Shown here piece by piece: positions 40,162-51,407 of a stretch of DNA of 64,000 bases; the first letter of the stretch is position 1; each line of letters starts with the position of its first letter. Source of the DNA: an uncultured Myroides sp. Its GTDB lineage: Bacteria; Bacteroidota; Bacteroidia; Flavobacteriales; Flavobacteriaceae. The notes below the pieces were generated by a model that did no database searches, was not told where the DNA came from, and worked only from the letters and a program-made list of their open reading frames with translations. The stretch is taken from the NCBI GenBank assembly GCA_913777665.1, contig CAJYTF010000033.1, forward strand, positions 27,233-91,232, in the 5' to 3' direction. Both the position numbers and the translations under genes were made by a program.

Positions 40162-42927
40162 ATGGATAGGTTTTCCTTTTTAAACGCTGCACATACCTCA
40201 TTTTTTGCCGATTTATACGATCAGTACCTAACAAGTCCTGACAGTGTTGAACCCAGTTGGAGAAGTTTTTTTCAGGGGTTTGATTTCGCAAATGAGTACA
40301 ATGGCAGCCCGGTAGAACAATTATCAAATGCATACCAAAGTTCTGGCGAATCGGCAGTTATAACTGATTCGGTTAAAAAAGAATTTGCGGTTTTAAAGTT
40401 GATCGATGCTTACAGAACACACGGTCACTTACTTACAAAAACAAATCCTTTAATTGAAAAAACGGGTGAAGCTCCCGATTTTTCTATCGAAAAATTTGGT
40501 CTTACACAGGCCGATTTAAACGTTACTTTTGATGCTGCACAAAGCATTCACTTACCAAAAAGTACCTTACAGCAAATTATAGCTCATTTAGAAAATACCT
40601 ATTGCACTACTTTGGGTATTGAATATATGTATATCCCAAGCGAAGAAAAAATTCAGTGGATATCTAAATATGTAGAATCTAAAGTTTCAGATTTAACTAC
40701 AGACCAGCAAAAACATATATTAGAAAAACTGGTTCAGGCTGCGGCTTTCGAGAATTTCTTCCATACAAAATATGTTGGTCAGAAACGTTTTTCGTTAGAA
40801 GGATTAGAAGCTACCATTCCTGCGTTAGATGCAATGATAGACGCTGCCGGAAATGCCGGTGTAGAAGATGTTGTAATTGGAATGGCGCACCGCGGACGCT
40901 TGAATATTTTGGCAAACGTAATGCAAAAACCTGCCAAGAAAATTTTCACGGAATTCGATGGAAAAGATTATGCCGATGTTGCCGATACGTTTGATGGCGA
41001 TGTAAAATACCATTTAGGATACACATCGGAACGCGAAACACGTTCAGGAAATAAAATTACTTTAAATTTAGCACCAAACCCATCGCATTTAGAAACTGTT
41101 GGAGCAGTTATTGAAGGGGTTGTACGTGCAAAACAAGATAAATTATACGCAGACGATTTTTCTAAAGTTTTACCGGTTGCCTTACACGGTGATGCTGCAG
41201 TAGCAGGACAGGGTATTGTGTACGAAATTGTTCAAATGAGCAAATTACGCGCTTACCAAACAGCCGGAACCATTCACGTAGTATTAAACAATCAGGTTGG
41301 TTTTACAACAAGTTATAAAGATGCACGTTCGGGCGTTTATTCTACCGATATTGCTAAAGTTGTTGCTGCCCCGGTTGTACACGTAAATGCAGATGATACC
41401 GAAGCGGCGGTTAAAGCTATGTTGTTTGCTTTGGCTTACCGTATGGAATTTAAGGAAGATGTTTTTGTTGATTTGGTTGGATACCGTAAATACGGACACA
41501 ACGAAGGTGATGAACCTCGTTTTACACAGCCAATTTTATACAAATTGATCTCTAAACACCAAAATGCACGCAACATTTACAACGCTCGCTTAATTGAAAA
41601 TAAAGTGATCGAAGAGGGTTATGTTGGATCTTTAGAAGATAAATACAAAGCTGTTTTAGAAGAAAACCTGGCTGAAGCTAAAGAAACCGAAAAAGCAATT
41701 GTGATTCCATTCATGCAGAAAGAGTGGGAGGGATATCACATTGCAGATGTTAACCGCATGTTGCAAACGTATGATACCAAAGTATCACGCGAAATGTTAG
41801 ACGATGTAGCACCGGCATTAACCGCGTTGCCTACCGATAAAAAATTCATAAGCAAAGTATCAAAATTAATAAAAGACCGTTACACCATGTACTATGAAAC
41901 CAATCGTTTAGATTGGGCAATGGGCGAATTATTGGCGTACGGAACATTAATTTCAGAAGGATATGATGTGCGTTTTTCAGGGCAAGATGTTCAGCGCGGA
42001 ACGTTTTCGCACCGCCATGCCGTTGTTAAAACCGAAGATACAGAATACGAATATGTACCTTTAAACAACATAAAATCGCAAAACGGACAAATGCGTATTT
42101 ACAACTCGCATTTATCAGAATATGCTGTTTTAGGTTTTGAATACGGATATGCAATGGCAAATCCAAAAGCATTAACCATTTGGGAAGCACAGTTCGGAGA
42201 TTTCTCTAACGGCGCTCAAATTATGATCGACCAATATATCGCTGCTGGCGAAGATAAATGGGGCAACCAAAACGGAATTGTTATGTTATTGCCACATGGT
42301 TACGAACACCAAGGAGCTGAACATTCATCGGCACGTTTAGAGCGTTACTTACAACTTTGTGCAAACCACAATATGTATGTAGCAAACTGTACAACGCCAG
42401 CAAACCATTTTCACATGTTACGCAGACAAATGGTTACCGATTTTAGAAAACCGTTGGTAATTATGTCGCCAAAATCATTGTTGCGTCACCCGGAAGCTAC
42501 TTCAACTATAGAAGAATTAACTAATGGATCGTTCCAAACAATTGTAGATGATCCAAGGGTTCAAGATAAATCGGCAGTAAAAACATTGGTTTTTGTTTCA
42601 GGTAAATTCTATTACGATTTACAGGCAGAAAAAGAAAATTTAGGCAGAAACGATGTTGCTTTTGTAAGATTAGAACAATTGTTTCCGTTAGATAACGATA
42701 AATTAAAAGAAGTAATAGCTTCGTACCCGAATGTTGATGATTATGTTTGGGCACAAGAAGAGCCTAAAAACATGGGTGCTTACGGTTATATGCTAATGAA
42801 TTTTGATTTGGTAAAATTCCGATTAGCAGCACCAGCAGCCGCAGCTGCACCAGCCGCAGGTTCATCAGTTCGATCTAAAGCAAGATATGCAAAAGCAATT
42901 GCTAAAGTATTCGATAAAAATTTATAA
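40162..42927 (+). CDS. sucA: 2-oxoglutarate dehydrogenase E1 component
   Basis: MDRFSFLNAAHTSFFADLYDQYLTSPDSVEPSWRSFF; VIGMAHRGRLNILANVMQKP; LPHGYEHQGAEHSSARLERYLQ. Confidence 0.97.
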   Translation: MDRFSFLNAAHTSFFADLYDQYLTSPDSVEPSWRSFFQGFDFANEYNGSPVEQLSNAYQSSGESAVITDSVKKEFAVLKLIDAYRTHGHLLTKTNPLIEKTGEAPDFSIEKFGLTQADLNVTFDAAQSIHLPKSTLQQIIAHLENTYCTTLGIEYMYIPSEEKIQWISKYVESKVSDLTTDQQKHILEKLVQAAAFENFFHTKYVGQKRFSLEGLEATIPALDAMIDAAGNAGVEDVVIGMAHRGRLNILANVMQKPAKKIFTEFDGKDYADVADTFDGDVKYHLGYTSERETRSGNKITLNLAPNPSHLETVGAVIEGVVRAKQDKLYADDFSKVLPVALHGDAAVAGQGIVYEIVQMSKLRAYQTAGTIHVVLNNQVGFTTSYKDARSGVYSTDIAKVVAAPVVHVNADDTEAAVKAMLFALAYRMEFKEDVFVDLVGYRKYGHNEGDEPRFTQPILYKLISKHQNARNIYNARLIENKVIEEGYVGSLEDKYKAVLEENLAEAKETEKAIVIPFMQKEWEGYHIADVNRMLQTYDTKVSREMLDDVAPALTALPTDKKFISKVSKLIKDRYTMYYETNRLDWAMGELLAYGTLISEGYDVRFSGQDVQRGTFSHRHAVVKTEDTEYEYVPLNNIKSQNGQMRIYNSHLSEYAVLGFEYGYAMANPKALTIWEAQFGDFSNGAQIMIDQYIAAGEDKWGNQNGIVMLLPHGYEHQGAEHSSARLERYLQLCANHNMYVANCTTPANHFHMLRRQMVTDFRKPLVIMSPKSLLRHPEATSTIEELTNGSFQTIVDDPRVQDKSAVKTLVFVSGKFYYDLQAEKENLGRNDVAFVRLEQLFPLDNDKLKEVIASYPNVDDYVWAQEEPKNMGAYGYMLMNFDLVKFRLAAPAAAAAPAAGSSVRSKARYAKAIAKVFDKNL

Positions 42928-42974
42928 TTTTAGAAACGCATTTTAAATAAAAACAAAATTAAATTAATATACTC

Positions 42975-44213
42975 ATGAGTATTTTAGAAATGAAAGTTCC
43001 TTCGCCAGGAGAGTCAATCACAGAAGTGGAAATTGCTACTTGGTTAGTAAAAGACGGAGACTATGTAGAGAAAGACCAAGCAATTGCTGAGGTTGATTCT
43101 GACAAAGCAACTTTAGAATTACCTGCTGAAGCTAGTGGTATTATTACTTTAAAAGCGGAAGAAGGAGATGCTGTGGCTGTTGGTCAGGTAGTTTGTTTAA
43201 TCGATACAAGTGCTGCAAAGCCATCGGGTTCTGATTCAGCTGCTGAACCTTCAAAAACCGAAGCTCCAAAAGCCGAAGAGAAAAAAGAAGAAGTTAAAGC
43301 TGCTCCGGCTGCTGCATCTGCACCAGCTGCTACGTATGCAACAGGATCTGCATCGCCGGCTGCTAAAAAAATATTAGACGAGAAAAGCATCGACGCTGCA
43401 TCTGTTCAAGGTACAGGTAAAGATGGTCGTGTAACTAAAGAAGACGCGTTAAACGCAACACCTTCAATGGGAACACCAACCGGCGGACCTCGTGGAACAG
43501 AGCGTAAAAAAATGTCTATGTTACGTAGAAAAGTAGCAGAGCGTTTGGTTGAAGCTAAAAATACAACAGCGATGTTAACTACTTTTAACGAAGTTAACTT
43601 AACCGAAGTAAATAAAATACGTGCCGAATTTAAAGATGCGTTTAAAGCAAAACATAATGCGTCTTTAGGCTTTATGTCGTTCTTTACAAAAGCGGTAACT
43701 CGTGCATTACAGTTGTATCCAGATGTAAACTCAATGATCGATGGTCAAGAGCAAATTAAATTTGATTTTGCCGATATCTCTATCGCGGTTTCTGGACCAA
43801 AAGGATTAATGGTTCCGGTTGTTCGCAATGCTGAATTATTATCGTTCCGTGGTGTTGAAGCAGAAATCAAGCGTTTGGCAACAAGAGCTCGTGACGGACA
43901 AATTACGGTTGATGAAATGACAGGTGGAACTTTTACAATTACTAATGGTGGTGTATTTGGATCTATGTTGTCAACGCCAATTATCAACCCACCGCAATCG
44001 GGTATTTTAGGAATGCACAATATCATTGAACGTCCGGTTGCAGTAAACGGACAAGTTGTTATTGCGCCGATGATGTACATTGCATTATCTTATGACCACA
44101 GAATTATCGATGGTCGTGAATCTGTTGGTTTCTTGGTAGCTGTTAAAGAAGCTTTAGAAAACCCAACGGAGTTGTTAATGAACAACGATCCTAAAAAAGC
44201 TTTAGAACTATAA
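42975..44213 (+). CDS. sucB: 2-oxoglutarate dehydrogenase E2 (dihydrolipoyllysine succinyltransferase)
   Basis: Lipoyl motif [15 protein letters not shown]3/E1-binding domain [33 protein letters not shown]; catalytic [16 protein letters not shown]. Confidence 0.97.
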   Translation: MSILEMKVPSPGESITEVEIATWLVKDGDYVEKDQAIAEVDSDKATLELPAEASGIITLKAEEGDAVAVGQVVCLIDTSAAKPSGSDSAAEPSKTEAPKAEEKKEEVKAAPAAASAPAATYATGSASPAAKKILDEKSIDAASVQGTGKDGRVTKEDALNATPSMGTPTGGPRGTERKKMSMLRRKVAERLVEAKNTTAMLTTFNEVNLTEVNKIRAEFKDAFKAKHNASLGFMSFFTKAVTRALQLYPDVNSMIDGQEQIKFDFADISIAVSGPKGLMVPVVRNAELLSFRGVEAEIKRLATRARDGQITVDEMTGGTFTITNGGVFGSMLSTPIINPPQSGILGMHNIIERPVAVNGQVVIAPMMYIALSYDHRIIDGRESVGFLVAVKEALENPTELLMNNDPKKALEL

Positions 44214-44234
44214 TATTTTATTGTTTTTATATTG

Positions 44235-44268
44235 CAAAAAAGTCTTTCCAATTGGGAAGACTTTTTTT
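44235..44268 (+). terminator. Terminator of sucB
   Basis: AAAAAAGTCTTTCCAATTGGGAAGACTTTTTTT. Confidence 0.75.
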
Positions 44269-44374
44269 GTGGAAACTAATATATGCTGCGTTTATGATAT
44301 AAATTATCAATTTATTCTATTCTAGGAATTAGTTTTAATTTTTAGTAACTTTATATAATTAAATATAATTTAAT

Positions 44375-44638
44375 ATGTCAAAACATTTAAGTAAAACAGC
44401 CCAAAGAACTAAAAAGCGTAAGGAGCGTAGGTTAATAGAGAGGGCTGCTAAAAAAGCTTCTTCTACAGCAGTAAGAATATCTAGTGCTTTGCAGTTATCT
44501 ATGCAAATTGTAGACGGGAATAATGTTGTTGTTCATGAAGCCGATGGTACAAAAAAAGTATTAAAAAAAATAGTTCCTGTAAAAAGTAACGTCTATTTAG
44601 ATAAAGGAGTTAAAATATGTCTACGACCAAAAGATTAA
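44375..44638 (+). CDS. Putative antitoxin/partner ORF upstream of zeta-like toxin
   Basis: Small basic 87-aa ORF whose 3' end overlaps the zeta-like ORF start (44617) by 22 nt, as in many TA operons. Confidence 0.6.
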   Translation: MSKHLSKTAQRTKKRKERRLIERAAKKASSTAVRISSALQLSMQIVDGNNVVVHEADGTKKVLKKIVPVKSNVYLDKGVKICLRPKD

Positions 44639-45360
44639 GAGTGTTTGGTGGACCTAATGGTTCGGGAAAATCAACTCTTTTTTCTTCTGTTGCTGATCAA
44701 TTCAATGTTGGTCATTTTATCAATTCTGATGAAATTGAGAGAGAAATAAGTTCAAAAGGTTTTATAAATATTGAATAATATGGTCTTTATCTTACACAAC
44801 AAGATTTAGATGCTTTCAAAAAAGAGCCTAATACGATATCGCTTATCGAAAAGGCATCAATTGAAGGTCATCAAATTGATGTAGAAATTCGTGAAAATGT
44901 TATCGTTGATAAATCTAAACAAACTCATAGTTATGAAGCTTCATTGATTACTTCTTTTTTAAGGAAACACTTATTAGAAAATAAAATTAGTTATTCTTTT
45001 GAGTCTGTAATGAGTCATCCGTCAAAATTAGATGAAATTAAGTATGCAAAAGAATTAGGTTATAAAACTTACTTATATTTTGTGTGTCTACAAGATTCAG
45101 ATATTAATGTTTCAAGGGTTCTAAATCGTGTGCAAAAAGGAGGTCATGATGTTGATCCTGAGCGAGTAAAGAGACGATATGTAGAAACGTTGGAAAACTT
45201 GCTACAAGTGCTTTTTTTTGTAGATAGAGCATTTTTATTTGATAATTCTACTAATGAAATGGAGTTGATTGCTGAAGTGGCTAACAGTCAAATTGAAATT
45301 TTGGTATCTCAAGATAAAGTTCCTAATTGGTTTATTCAATATGTAATTAATAAGCTTTGA
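44617..45360 (+). pseudogene. Zeta-toxin-like P-loop kinase with an in-frame TAA stop at 44776-44778
   Basis: MSTTKRLRVFGGPNGSGKSTLF (Walker A) ... INSDEIEREISSKGFINIE*YGLYLTQQD ... ISYSFESVMSHPSKLDEIKYAKELGYKTYLYFVCLQDSDINVSRVLNRVQKGGHDVDPERVKRRY. The frame is otherwise continuous from 44617 to 45360. Confidence 0.8.
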
Positions 45361-45379
45361 AAATAAATAACGCCAAATT

Positions 45380-45850
45380 TTATAGATTACCTAAAATATT
45401 TATTAATTCAAAACTATTTTCATCTGTTATCAATCTTTCCTCATTACTAAAAGTATCAATATAATTTAACTGCGAACATTCAAAACAAATTTTAAAGATT
45501 CCTACGGTTTTATTCTTCTTTTTTAGAATTAAAAAATCACGATAAATAGGTAAACATTTACTGTTGTCTTTTGTGTTTTGATTAGATGTTAATACTTGGT
45601 GTAATTTTATATAATCAGATTCATTAACTTCTGATTTCACAAATCCGGATTCTGTAAATTGATCAATAATTAATGTGTCAGAGATATTTTGAATGACTTC
45701 TCCAGATAAAATGTCGCTAATATCCGTTTCGTTAATTGCTAAAGTGTCTGATTTGTAATGAATTAACTCGTTATAATCAGCAACAGCTAGTTGTTTGTCT
45801 TTACAAGATATCAAGCAAAAAATCAAAAATATAAAAGTGTAAATTCTCAT
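45380..45850 (-). CDS. Hypothetical lipoprotein
   Basis: MRIYTFIFLIFCLISCKDKQ lipobox. Confidence 0.6.
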   Translation of the reverse strand: MRIYTFIFLIFCLISCKDKQLAVADYNELIHYKSDTLAINETDISDILSGEVIQNISDTLIIDQFTESGFVKSEVNESDYIKLHQVLTSNQNTKDNSKCLPIYRDFLILKKKNKTVGIFKICFECSQLNYIDTFSNEERLITDENSFELINILGNL

Positions 45851-45931
45851 AATAAATATCAATACTTTAAAACGCTAATTTATAAAAAGTGCTTGCGTTT
45901 TCGTAGCTTTGTTTTCTAATTTTTAAAAGAC

Positions 45932-47149
45932 ATGAGTTCTAAAAAATCAGCTGCGATTGGTTTTATATTCATTACAATGTTAATCGATATTATAGGCATA
46001 GGCATCATTATTCCTGTAATTCCAAAGCTTCTGCAAGAGTTAAATCATTCCGATATTAGCGAAGCGGCACAATTAGGTGGTTGGCTGGCATTTGCTTACG
46101 CGTTTACGCAGTTTTTGTGTGCGCCTTTAATGGGTAGTTTGTCTGATAAATTCGGCAGAAGACCTGTTTTGTTGATTTCTTTAATGGCATTTGCGGTTGA
46201 TTATTTGGTTTTGGCATTAGCACCAACGGTAGCTTGGTTGTTTGTGGGTAGAATTATTGCAGGTATTACCGGTGCGAGTATTTCTACTGCAATGGCTTAT
46301 ATTTCTGATGTTAGTACACCCGAAAACAAGGCGAAAAACTTTGGTTTGGTTGGTGCAGCTTTCGGTATTGGTTTCATTATTGGTCCTGTAATTGGCGGTT
46401 TGTTGGGGCAGTTTGGTTCTCGAGTTCCGTTTTACGCCGCAGCGGTTTTGTGTTTTGTGAATTTTGTTTATGGATATTTTGTTTTACCAGAATCATTAAC
46501 GCCTGAAAGACGCAGAGTTTTTGAATGGAAAGCAGCAAATCCAATTGGAGCTTTGGCTCGATTAAAAAAGTTTCCGAATATTATAGGCTTGGTTGCAGCT
46601 ATGTTTTTTATGTATTTTGCATCGCATGCCGTTCACGGAAATTGGAGCTTTTATACCATGTACCGATACAATTGGGATGAACGCATGGTAGGAATTTCGC
46701 TGGGTGTTCTTGGTGTGTTGGTTGCAATTGTTCAAGGTGTTTTGGTTCGGTTTGTCAATCCAAAAATAGGTAACGGTAAAAGTATTTTAATAGGTTATTC
46801 CATAAATTCATTAGGTTTAATGTTGATTGCTTTTGCATCGCAAGAATGGATGGTTTTTGTATTCTTGATTCCTTATTGTTTGGGTGGTTTGGCAGGTCCA
46901 GCAATTCAGTCCGAAATCACCAATCATGTACCACCAAACGAGCAAGGACAAATTCAAGGAACATTAGCCAGCTTAAACAGTGCTACTGCGACTTTTGGAC
47001 CATTGGTAATGACAAGTATTTTTTATTTCTTTACACACGATTCGGCTCCGTTTAAATTTCCGGGTGCGCCTTTCATTTTGGCATCAATCTTAATGGTTTG
47101 CGCATTTTTCATGGCTTACAAAGGATTAAAGAAAACACAATCTATATAA
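45932..47149 (+). CDS. MFS transporter (TetA/TCR-like)
   Basis: [29 protein letters not shown] ... [17 protein letters not shown]. Confidence 0.9.
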   Translation: MSSKKSAAIGFIFITMLIDIIGIGIIIPVIPKLLQELNHSDISEAAQLGGWLAFAYAFTQFLCAPLMGSLSDKFGRRPVLLISLMAFAVDYLVLALAPTVAWLFVGRIIAGITGASISTAMAYISDVSTPENKAKNFGLVGAAFGIGFIIGPVIGGLLGQFGSRVPFYAAAVLCFVNFVYGYFVLPESLTPERRRVFEWKAANPIGALARLKKFPNIIGLVAAMFFMYFASHAVHGNWSFYTMYRYNWDERMVGISLGVLGVLVAIVQGVLVRFVNPKIGNGKSILIGYSINSLGLMLIAFASQEWMVFVFLIPYCLGGLAGPAIQSEITNHVPPNEQGQIQGTLASLNSATATFGPLVMTSIFYFFTHDSAPFKFPGAPFILASILMVCAFFMAYKGLKKTQSI

Positions 47150-47150
47150 A

Positions 47151-47846
47151 ATGAGTAGTTTTTATTATATCGACAGAAGCAGCGTTTCGTTTGAAGATTT
47201 CATTGCTTCGCCCGAAATTAAAAGTCATTTAATGGCGTTTTTGCACGAACAGCAGTTTAAGCATTTGTTCGATCAGTATAAAATACCAATTTCGAACAAA
47301 TTGTTGCTGTATGGAGATAGCGGTACGGGAAAAACCATGACTGCGAAGGTAATTGCCAATCATTTGAACAAAAAACTGATGATAGTGAATTTGGCAACCA
47401 TAATTTCATCAAAATTAGGCGAAACCGCTAAAAATTTAGATTTACTGTTTAAGGAATCGCAGTACGAAAGTATGGTTTTGTTGTTAGATGAATTCGATTC
47501 ATTAGGACAAATTCGCGATTACGACAATAAAGATAATTCTGAAATGAAACGTGTTGTAAATGCGATTATTCAGTTGATGGATTATTTTCCGCAGAAATCG
47601 ATTTTAATTGCAGCTACAAATCAAATTCACATGATTGATGAAGCGTTGAAACGTAGGTTTGAATGGCAAATTTCGTACGAAAAACCTTCGGATGAATTAT
47701 TAGATAATCTGTACGATACTCTTAAAATCCCGATTCCCGAGAAGTATCATCCTAAAAAACGTTTATATCAGGCATCGTACGCACAAGCGAAAGACGATTT
47801 TTATAAACAGGTAAAACAAAATATTATAAACGAACAATTGTCTTAA
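47151..47846 (+). CDS. AAA+ ATPase (stand-alone)
   Basis: LLLYGDSGTGKTMTAKVIANHL (Walker A), MVLLLDEFDSLGQ (Walker B), LIAATNQIHMIDEALKRRFEWQI (sensor 1/Arg finger). Confidence 0.88.
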   Translation: MSSFYYIDRSSVSFEDFIASPEIKSHLMAFLHEQQFKHLFDQYKIPISNKLLLYGDSGTGKTMTAKVIANHLNKKLMIVNLATIISSKLGETAKNLDLLFKESQYESMVLLLDEFDSLGQIRDYDNKDNSEMKRVVNAIIQLMDYFPQKSILIAATNQIHMIDEALKRRFEWQISYEKPSDELLDNLYDTLKIPIPEKYHPKKRLYQASYAQAKDDFYKQVKQNIINEQLS

Positions 47847-47848
47847 AA

Positions 47849-49195
47849 ATGACAAATACCATAATGGACTGGAAACAGTTACTTTCTTTAAAAAAATTTG
47901 GCGATACAAAAGTTCGCGAACGTAAAGATGAAAATCCCTCAAGAATTGGTTTTGAAGTAGATTACGACCGAATTATTTTCTCGAACGCATTCCGTAGTTT
48001 ACAAGATAAAACACAGGTAATTCCGCTATCGAAAACCGATTTTGTGCACACCCGTTTAACGCATAGTTTAGAAGTTTCTGTTGTTGGTCGATCTATCGGT
48101 CGGTTGGCTGGAGCGCAGATTATCGAAAAATATACCGAATTAACAGATTTAGGTTATACCATTAATGATTTTGGATCCATAGTTGCTGCAGCTTGTTTAT
48201 GTCACGATATCGGAAATCCGCCGTTTGGACATTCAGGTGAAAAAGCAATCGGTGATTTTTTTAAGCACGGAGCAGGCGAGCATTTTCGATTAGATTTAGA
48301 ACCGGCACAATGGCAAGATTTGATTGATTTTGAAGGAAATGCCAACGGATATCATATTTTAACCGATTCACGTCCGGGTGCCGAAGGTGGTTTGCGCATT
48401 TCGTATGCAACGTTGGGCGCTTTCATGAAATATCCAAAAGAGAGTCTTCCTAAAAAACCAACCAACGAAATTTCCGATAAAAAATACGGTTTTTTTCAAG
48501 CAGATAAATCAAGCTTTTTAGATGTTGCTGATACACTTGGTTTGTTGAAAAGGGAAGGAGAGACGTTGCGTTATCTGCGTCATCCGTTAACATATTTGGT
48601 GGAAGCTGCCGATGATATTTGTTACACAATTATTGATTTTGAAGACGGAATTAATTTAGGCTGGATTCCTGAAGAACACGCATTGGAATTTTTAATAAAG
48701 ATTGTAAAAAATAACATCAATTCTGTTAAATATGCACAGCTGAAAACTAAAGCCGAACGTGTGAGTTATTTGCGTGCCTTGGCAATTGGCAGTTTAATTA
48801 ACGATGTGGTGCGTGTGTTTATGGAAAACGAAGAAGAAATTTTAAAAGGAAATTTCCCGTTTGCATTAACAGATAAATGTGCGTATGTGGCGCAAATGAA
48901 AGATATTATTACCATAAGTATTTCTAACGTTTACGAAAGTAAAGAAGTTATAGAAAAAGAGGTGGTTGGTTATAAAGTGCTGCACACGTTATTGGAAAAA
49001 TTTATTGCTGCAACCAACAATAAGTTCAACGGAACAGCTACACATTACGACGAACTGATTTTAAAGTTGTTACCAGAACAATATCAAACCGAAAATGAAA
49101 GTCTGTATTTACGTTTGTTAAATGTATGCCGATTTATTTCGTTGTTAACCGATGGTAAAGCGTTAGAGTTGTATCATTCTATTGTGGGGCGATAA
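47849..49195 (+). CDS. dgt: Deoxyguanosinetriphosphate triphosphohydrolase family protein
   Basis: SNAFRSLQDKTQVIPLSKTDFVHTRLTHSLEVSVVGRSIG ... AACLCHDIGNPPFGHSGEKAI (HD motif). Confidence 0.93.
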   Translation: MTNTIMDWKQLLSLKKFGDTKVRERKDENPSRIGFEVDYDRIIFSNAFRSLQDKTQVIPLSKTDFVHTRLTHSLEVSVVGRSIGRLAGAQIIEKYTELTDLGYTINDFGSIVAAACLCHDIGNPPFGHSGEKAIGDFFKHGAGEHFRLDLEPAQWQDLIDFEGNANGYHILTDSRPGAEGGLRISYATLGAFMKYPKESLPKKPTNEISDKKYGFFQADKSSFLDVADTLGLLKREGETLRYLRHPLTYLVEAADDICYTIIDFEDGINLGWIPEEHALEFLIKIVKNNINSVKYAQLKTKAERVSYLRALAIGSLINDVVRVFMENEEEILKGNFPFALTDKCAYVAQMKDIITISISNVYESKEVIEKEVVGYKVLHTLLEKFIAATNNKFNGTATHYDELILKLLPEQYQTENESLYLRLLNVCRFISLLTDGKALELYHSIVGR

Positions 49196-49213
49196 ACTAC
49201 AAAGTTTATAAAA

Positions 49214-49243
49214 TAAAAAAAGCATCTCATTGAGATGCTTTTT
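49214..49243. terminator. Bidirectional terminator
   Basis: AAAAAAAGCATCTCATTGAGATGCTTTTT. Confidence 0.7.
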
Positions 49244-49264
49244 AATTTTTGTTGTCTAAGAAGA

Positions 49265-49525
49265 TTAAGCTTCAAATGGTACAATAGAAACGAAAGATTT
49301 GTTATCTCTCTTTTTCACAAATTGTACAACTCCGTCAACTTTAGCATGTAAAGTATGATCTTTCCCCATGTAAACGTTTTCACCTGGGTTATGTTTTGAA
49401 CCTCTTTGTCTTACAATGATGTTACCAGCAATAGCTGCTTGTCCACCATAAATCTTAACGCCTAAACGTTTCGATTCTGATTCTCTACCATTCTTAGAAC
49501 TACCGACACCTTTCTTGTGAGCCAT
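49265..49525 (-). CDS. rpmA: 50S ribosomal protein L27
   Basis: [65 protein letters not shown]. Confidence 0.99.
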   Translation of the reverse strand: MAHKKGVGSSKNGRESESKRLGVKIYGGQAAIAGNIIVRQRGSKHNPGENVYMGKDHTLHAKVDGVVQFVKKRDNKSFVSIVPFEA

Positions 49526-49567
49526 GATGTTTGGTTTTTAAAATTGTTAATACTTTCTAGTTACAGA

Positions 49568-49879
49568 TTAAATAGTGATTCCCTCGATTACGATTTGAGT
49601 CAATGCTTGTCTGTGACCGTTTTTCTTTTTGTATCCTTTTCTTCTTTTCTTTTTGAAAACGATAACTTTGTCACCTTGAAGGTGTTTTAAAACTTTCGCT
49701 CCTACTGAAGCTCCTGTTATAGCTGGGGCGCCTAAAGTAATAGCTCCTGCGTTGTCTACTAAGAATACTTTATCAAACGTTACATTTGATCCTTCTTCAG
49801 CAGCCAAACGGTGAACATACACTTTTTGGTCTTTGCTAACTTTGAATTGTTGCCCTGCTATCTCTACGATTGCGTACAT
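49568..49879 (-). CDS. rplU: 50S ribosomal protein L21
   Basis: MYAIVEIAGQQFKVSKDQKVYVHRLAAEEGSNVTFDKVFLV; start at MYAIVEI. Confidence 0.98.
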   Translation of the reverse strand: MYAIVEIAGQQFKVSKDQKVYVHRLAAEEGSNVTFDKVFLVDNAGAITLGAPAITGASVGAKVLKHLQGDKVIVFKKKRRKGYKKKNGHRQALTQIVIEGITI

Positions 49880-50068
49880 AACAATTAAATTAAGATTAAT
49901 TTTAAGAGTGCAAATATACAAAAAATATCTATAAATCAAATGTAAGTACTTCGTTTTTAAAAAATTAATCGATCAAAATAAAAATAGTAAAAAAAATACA
50001 AATATAAATGTAACAAAATCACGAAATTGCGCACTAATTAAAAAATCAAATTAATTTAAATCGAAGTT

Positions 50069-51394
50069 ATGAGAAAATCTTTAACGGCTTTAGCGTCTGC
50101 ACTTTTACTTAGTAGTGTTGCAGTTGCACAGAAAGTTGAGTTTGAAGAGTATACACTTGACAATGGTTTGCATGTAGTTTTACATCAAGACAAATCGGCG
50201 CCTGTTGTAGTTACTTCTGTAATGTACCACGTAGGTGCAAAAGATGAAAACCCAGAGCGTACTGGCTTTGCGCACTTTTTTGAGCACCTTTTGTTTGAAG
50301 GTACCGAAAATATTGAAAGAGGTGAGTGGTTTAAGTTGGTAACTTCTAACGGAGGACACAACAACGCTAATACATCTGATGACCGTACGTATTATTATGA
50401 AGTATTTCCATCGAACAATTTAGAATTGGCTATTTGGATGGAATCTGATCGTTTATTGCAACCAGTTATCAATCAAATTGGTGTTGATACGCAAAACGAA
50501 GTTGTAAAAGAAGAAAAACGTTTACGTGTAGATAACAGCCCGTACGGAAACTGGATCACAGAAGTTAAGAAAAATCTTTTCAAAAAACACCCTTACCGTT
50601 GGGCGCCAATTGGTTCTATGGATCATTTAGATGCTGCTACTTTAGAAGAGTTTCAGGCATTCAACAAAAAATTCTATGTACCTAACAATGCTGTTTTAGT
50701 AATTGCTGGTGATATCGAGTTTGCAAAAACAAAAGAATTGGTGCAAAAATATTTCGGAGTGATTAAAAAAGGAGCAGCTGTTCCTCGTGTAAACATTCAG
50801 GAAGATCCAATCACTAAAACAATTCATGCAACGGCTTACGATGCTAACATTCAAATTCCAATGTACATCACTGCTTATAGAACACCTTCTATGAAAACAC
50901 GTGATGCAAGAGTTTTGGATATGATTTCATCTTACCTTTCTGGTGGAAAATCATCGCCAATGCAAAAGAAAATTGTTGACGAGAAAAAAATGGCGTTACA
51001 ATTATTTGCATTTAACTACGCACAAGAAGATTACGGTATGTACTTAATCGCTGGTTTACCAATGGGCGATACTACGCGTGAGGCTTTACAAACAGAAATT
51101 GATGCTGAAATTACTAAATTACAAACCGAGTTGATTTCTGAAAGAGATTACCAAAAATTACAAAACGATTTTGAGAACCGTTATGTAAGCCAAAATTCAG
51201 ATTTAGAAGGCTTGGCAGAGAACTTGGCTACCAACTATTTATTGTACGGCGATATCAATTTAATTAACGAAGAAATCGAAATTTACCGTTCAATTACAAG
51301 AGAAGAAATTCGCGATGTTGCTAAAAAGTATTTACAAAGCAATGCTCGTTTATTATTAGATTACGTACCAGCAAAAGAAGATTCAGCTAAATAA
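50069..51394 (+). CDS. M16 family peptidase, catalytic-type subunit
   Basis: GFAHFFEHLLFEGTENIERG (HxxEH). Confidence 0.93.
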   Translation: MRKSLTALASALLLSSVAVAQKVEFEEYTLDNGLHVVLHQDKSAPVVVTSVMYHVGAKDENPERTGFAHFFEHLLFEGTENIERGEWFKLVTSNGGHNNANTSDDRTYYYEVFPSNNLELAIWMESDRLLQPVINQIGVDTQNEVVKEEKRLRVDNSPYGNWITEVKKNLFKKHPYRWAPIGSMDHLDAATLEEFQAFNKKFYVPNNAVLVIAGDIEFAKTKELVQKYFGVIKKGAAVPRVNIQEDPITKTIHATAYDANIQIPMYITAYRTPSMKTRDARVLDMISSYLSGGKSSPMQKKIVDEKKMALQLFAFNYAQEDYGMYLIAGLPMGDTTREALQTEIDAEITKLQTELISERDYQKLQNDFENRYVSQNSDLEGLAENLATNYLLYGDINLINEEIEIYRSITREEIRDVAKKYLQSNARLLLDYVPAKEDSAK

Positions 51395-51407
51395 GAAAGT
51401 AAACAAA

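Noticed and set aside
44944-45360. 138-aa ORF as an independent gene
   Set aside because: It is in frame with the 44617 zeta-like ORF and begins internally at GTT-rich sequence without its own clear RBS. It is the distal part of the interrupted toxin gene.
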